From NCBI GenBank assembly GCA_021409285.1, contig JAGFND010000010.1:1-36623 (forward strand): DNA of 36,623 nucleotides, written 5' to 3'. The notes under the pieces are model-generated. The model searched no databases and was not told the origin of the DNA. It was given only the letters and a program-made list of their open reading frames with translations. Of the stretch, positions 33,493-36,623 are shown piece by piece. Made by a program: the position numbers and the translations under genes. The first letter of the stretch is position 1; every line of letters begins with the position of its first letter. The stretch is from Candidatus Methanoperedens sp. Lineage in GTDB: Archaea; Halobacteriota; Methanosarcinia; Methanosarcinales; Methanoperedenaceae.

Positions 33493-35594
33493 ATGGATGG
33501 ATCGATAAACCAGTTTCCTGAACAGGCAGCAAGAGATAATATTGATAAACAGCTACATGAGGCAGGATGGGTTGTGCAGGATAAGGATAAAATTAACTGG
33601 AATGAAAGTATTGGAATTGCCATCCGTGGATATCAGACTGATGCTGGTCCTGCCGACTATGTATTATTTATCGAAAAAGAACCTGTTGGATTAATAGAGG
33701 CAAAAAAGGAAGAAGAGGGATTAAAACTCATATCTCATGAACCTCAAGCGGAAAATTACGCAACAAGTAAGTTAAAATTCCTTGATAACGACCAGCTCCC
33801 GTTTATTTATGAAAGTACGGGAACTTTAACCCGATTTACGGATTACAGGGATCCAAAACCGCGTTCAAGACCGGTATTTACTTTTCACAGGCCTGAAACT
33901 TTCAAAGCATGGCTCAAGGAAGGGAAATCATTAAGAGCAAGACTGCTGGATATCCCCGATCTTCCAGAATACAAGTTAAGAGACTGCCAGATAAAAGCAA
34001 TAAACAATCTTGAGAAATCCTTCAAAGAAAACAAGCCAAGAGCTTTGGTTCAGATGGCCACAGGTGCAGGTAAAACCTACACAGCAATCACTTCTGATTA
34101 CCGTTTACTGAAATTTGCCGGAGCAAAACGCATATTATTCCTGGTTGTCACAAAGAACCTCGGAGAGCAGGCAGAACAGGAATTTATGGCATATCAGCCA
34201 TCTGACGATAACCGTAAATTTACTGAATTATATAATGTTCAAAGGTTGCAGTCAAACTATATTTCACCTGACAGCCATGTATGCATTTGTACTATCCAGA
34301 GGCTCTATTCTATTTTAAAAGGTGAAGAACTGGATGAAGAAACCGAGGAGAAGCGGGAGGTTAATTGGGAACCAAAAGAACCAATGCCGGTTGTTTATGA
34401 TGCAAAAATACCGATAGAAATGTTTGATTTTATTGTAATTGATGAATGCCACCGTTCCATTTACAACCTGTGGAAACAGGTACTGGATTATTTTGATGCC
34501 TTTCTTATCGGATTAACAGCAACACCGGATAAAAGAACATTTGGTTTTTTCAATGAAAATGTGGTGAGTGAATATTCCCACGAGGAAGCTGTGGCAGATG
34601 GTGTAAATGTGACATATGACGTTTATATAATTGAAACTGAAATCTCACAACATGGAGCAAAGATAAATGCCAATGAGTATGAAGACCTGTTCATTTCACT
34701 TGCAGGACGCCTTGCCAGACTGGAAAGACAGCTTACTGACCAGGAAAAAGAAAAATTTGAAGAAAAGACAAAAGGAAAGAATTTAAGTGAAACAGCCAAA
34801 GACCTGTTGAATGCTTTTAATCCTGATAAGATCGAAGAAAGAGCGAACATGCTGAAGGAGGAAAATCCTGGGATAACACCAGCTCAGGCTCTTGAAATGG
34901 CAAAGAAAAGCCTGGGCAAAACAGCCAGTTCGATCTTTAACGGAGAACTTAATGAATACATTGAAAATATCCGAAAGGTTCATAAACTGACATTGTAAAT
35001 ATTGACAATGTTACAAAAGCAGAATGGGGAAAAGATGCTGTTGAAAAAGCCACAGAAATCGTAAATGATTTTTCTATGTATATGAAAGAGCATAAGGATG
35101 AGATCGTAGCGCTTAGCATTTTTTATAATCAGCCATATCGGCTAAGAGAGTTGACTTCCAGTATGGTTAAAGATGTTCTTGAAAAATTGAAAATGGATAA
35201 GCCACTGCTTGCGCCACTGTACGTATGGCAGGCTTACGAACAACTTGAAGGGGTGAACGGGAAAAGCCCAAAAGATGAACTGATTGCTCTTGTTTCCCTT
35301 ATCCGCAGGGTAACAGGTATGGATGATAAACTGACAGCCTATGATAAAACAGTTGACAAGAATTTCCAGAAATGGGTGTTTGACAAACAAGCCGGAGCAT
35401 TAAAATTCAATGAAGAGCAGATGAACTGGCTCAGGATGATGAAAGAACATATTGCCACAAGTTTTCATATTGAGGTGGATGATCTGGACTACACGCCGTT
35501 CGATGCACATGGAGGGCGTGGTATGATGTTTCAGCTTTTTGGGAATGGAATGAATAAGGTGATTAATGAAATGAATGAGGCAATGGCAGCATGA
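33493..35594 (+). pseudogene. hsdR: Type I restriction endonuclease R subunit (hsdR), missing helicase lobe 2 and frameshifted
   Basis: The N-terminal nuclease domain (AIRGYQTDAGPADYVLF and IEAKKEEEG, catalytic D/E-x-K near 56-72), the Walker A VQMATGAGKTYTA and DEAD-like IDECHRS with GLTATPDKRT are present. After TEISQHGAKINANEY the sequence jumps to EDLFISLAGRLARLERQL. In intact proteins about 250 residues, the whole second helicase lobe, lie between them. The frame then ends in HKLTL and a TAA at 34996-34998, while the neighbouring frame continues with NIDNVTKAEW to MNEAMAA and a stop at 35592-35594. Adding one G near 34989 would join both. Two lesions mean it cannot translocate DNA. No hsdM or hsdS is present. 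Confidence 0.85.
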
Positions 35595-35887
35595 AAAAGA
35601 AAATTGACCAGATTATCATGAAGCTTCGAGAAAATAGGCATGTTCTTGAAGAAAAATACGGTGTAAAAAACCTTGAAGTCTTTGGATCCTATATTCGCGG
35701 TGAACAGAAAAAAGGTAGTGACTTAGATATCCTTGTGGAATTTTCAAAAACGATTGACTTATTTAAATATATTGAACTTGAAGAGTTCATGAGCAAGAAA
35801 CTTGGTGTTAAAGTTGATCTTGTAATGAAATATACTCTAAAACCAAGGATAAAGGACAGAGTATTGAAAGAGGCAATTCCTGTATGA
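35591..35887 (+). CDS. MntA-type nucleotidyltransferase (antitoxin of HEPN/MNT pair)
   Basis: The 98-residue protein has the minimal nucleotidyltransferase layout: VFGSYIRGEQKKGSDLDILVEF near 30-51 with the G-S and D-x-D residues, then MSKKLGVKVDLVMK with the third acidic residue. MNT enzymes pair with HEPN ribonuclease toxins and inactivate them by adding AMP units. Its start overlaps the hsdR stop (ATGA), and its own stop overlaps an ATG of a tiny frame that looks like the beginning of a HEPN gene. The HEPN toxin itself is absent here. It would be an orphan antitoxin unless its toxin is elsewhere. Confidence 0.85.
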   Translation: MKKKIDQIIMKLRENRHVLEEKYGVKNLEVFGSYIRGEQKKGSDLDILVEFSKTIDLFKYIELEEFMSKKLGVKVDLVMKYTLKPRIKDRVLKEAIPV

Positions 35888-35907
35888 AAAAAGAAAGAGA
35901 TGGCTGA
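35884..35907 (+). pseudogene. Possible hepT toxin remnant (first codons only)
   Basis: The ATG at 35884 overlaps the mntA stop (ATGA) and reads M-K-K-E-R-D-G-stop. Many HEPN toxins begin with such a charged M-K/R-x-R-D-Y/I start in exactly this coupled position. The rest of the gene is gone, and the ICMT-like gene starts inside this frame at 35900. The evidence is short, so this is a suggestion. Confidence 0.35.
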
Positions 35908-36370
35908 AAACAAAAGACAAAAGGCAATATCTATGGCAGATGGACAATCTTATTTCATAATCCTTCTAATCCTGTCCATCTGGTTAAATTTCATATTCCC
36001 TATCCGAGCGATCCTTTATGCTCCATACACGTATTTCGGGATAATAATCATCGGCTTCGGAATAGTCATAGGCCTCTGGAGCCGCTCATTATTTTTAAAG
36101 AGTAAAACGACACTATCGCCTTATGAATCGCCTACGTCTCTCGTGACTTCAGGTCCTTTTCATATAAGCCGAAATCCTATGTATCTTGGAATGGCAGCCA
36201 TACTATTAGGTATCGCTATATTTCTAGGAACACTGGTTACTTTTACATTCCCGGCCCTATTCATAATGATAATTGAAACTTTATTTATTCCAGATGAAGA
36301 ACGGAAGCTAGAAAAAATTTTTGGAGAACAGTACAAGGCGTATAAAAATAAAGTACGACAGTGGATATGA
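35900..36370 (+). CDS. Isoprenylcysteine carboxyl methyltransferase-like membrane enzyme
   Basis: The 156-residue protein has about four membrane helices. Its conserved C-terminal half includes LVTSGPFHISRNPMYLGMAAILLG near 80-105 and IPDEERKLEKIFGEQYKAYKNKVRQWI at the end, the ICMT/phospholipid methyltransferase signature. Such enzymes transfer methyl from S-adenosylmethionine to lipid or prenylated substrates; which one is unknown. Only a weak purine-rich stretch precedes the ATG at 35900. It lies immediately after the broken toxin-antitoxin region. It appears intact. Confidence 0.85.
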   Translation: MAENKRQKAISMADGQSYFIILLILSIWLNFIFPIRAILYAPYTYFGIIIIGFGIVIGLWSRSLFLKSKTTLSPYESPTSLVTSGPFHISRNPMYLGMAAILLGIAIFLGTLVTFTFPALFIMIIETLFIPDEERKLEKIFGEQYKAYKNKVRQWI

Positions 36371-36465
36371 CACTTCAGGGTCGAAGATGATGAAAAATCG
36401 AGAAATGCAGGAAGATGAATTATTTGCGCTTAAATCACCCCAAAGATTGCAAAGTTTGGCAATCC

Positions 36466-36623
36466 CTGCGACCGCATACGAACCGGCGCAGCCATCACAA
36501 CGAGGAACACGGATGACACGGGCGCGCCGAGCAAAGCTCGTAGTCGCCAGCTGGTGAAAATCCAGCATGAGGAAAGGGTAAGCCGCCACCTCAGAACTGA
36601 ACCCCACACCCGGACTGGTAACA
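36466..36623 (+). ncRNA. Structured RNA at right edge, probable 5' part of a group II intron
   Basis: GC content rises sharply about here, and several hairpins appear in close order: CGAGC-AAA-GCTCG (36528-36540) within GGCG/CGCC, GCTGG/CCAGC (36550-36566, loop TGAAAAT) and TGAGG/CCTCA (36568-36593). The phrases GGATGACACGGG, GGTGAAAATCC and the purine-rich loop GGAAAGGGTAAGCC are reminiscent of domain I of bacterial-type group II introns. A CTGCGACC near 36470 could be a one-base variant of the GTGYG intron start. The intron-encoded protein and 3' end would lie outside the window, so the identification is tentative. Frames drawn across it are not genes. Confidence 0.45.

Noticed and set aside
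36321-36607. Frames on both strands at the right edge
   Set aside because: They run across hairpin-rich RNA-like sequence and into the end of the ICMT-like gene; not protein-like.

Overview
The window looks like chromosomal DNA of an anaerobic, cytochrome-rich archaeon of the Methanosarcinales type. 'Candidatus Methanoperedens' (ANME-2d) or a close relative is my best guess. The support is an archaeal RNase P RNA, archaeal TATA boxes, the siroheme-dependent (Ahb) heme route, a regulator with a FilR1-like (DUF1724) C-terminal domain, a PGF-CTERM surface protein, and two giant multiheme c-type cytochromes, one carrying Methanosarcina-type S-layer domains. The assignment is inferred from gene content; I could not run a search.

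Left part (1-5.2 kb): a degenerate DDE transposase runs off the left edge. It is followed by an unlisted 53-residue Cys-rich protein (586-747), a compact GC-rich hairpin, an MscS channel, a lipoprotein made of 15-residue repeats packed with N-glycosylation sequons and flanked by GC-rich repeat elements, and a large secreted polysaccharide deacetylase. All genes here are on the minus strand.

Housekeeping part (5.2-12.4 kb): an HD-domain phosphohydrolase, RNase P RNA (minus, about 7119-7440), a Trm112-like zinc protein, ppsA with an upstream XRE regulator in the same operon, mtnA, and a DUF362 iron-sulfur protein gene broken by deletions and a frameshift.

Cytochrome island (12.4-20.2 kb, plus strand): a secreted cytochrome with 17 CxxCH sites plus one CX5CH, a PGF-pre-PGF surface protein, and a membrane-anchored cytochrome with 22 CxxCH sites plus one CX4CH and two S-layer-like blocks. 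These would form an extracellular electron conduit through the S-layer. Convergent to it is hemL-hemC-cobA-hemD (20.2-24.0 kb, minus), which makes the tetrapyrrole precursor. Further right are a siroheme decarboxylase subunit and ahbD, which complete part of the siroheme-to-heme b route, and divergent from ahbD an unlisted 40-residue CcmD-like protein. Cytochrome structure, heme supply and a maturation component therefore lie within 19 kb.

Middle accessory part (24.0-27.6 kb): a frameshifted mini-cytochrome remnant, then two diverged copies of a small unknown protein bracketing a RecA/KaiC-like protein with degenerate Walker motifs, the FilR1-like regulator and a UbiA-family prenyltransferase.

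Right part (27.8-36.6 kb): an alanine dehydrogenase/ornithine cyclodeaminase-family enzyme, a ferredoxin, the heme genes, a CoA-binding protein, a LUD protein, and a translationally coupled U32-peptidase-like/Cys-motif pair. Then come a decayed type I restriction HsdR gene, an MntA-type nucleotidyltransferase whose HEPN partner is reduced to a few codons, and an ICMT-like membrane methyltransferase. At the right edge is a highly structured RNA-like sequence resembling the 5' end of a group II intron. Several genes show the same kind of decay: internal deletion plus a small frameshift.
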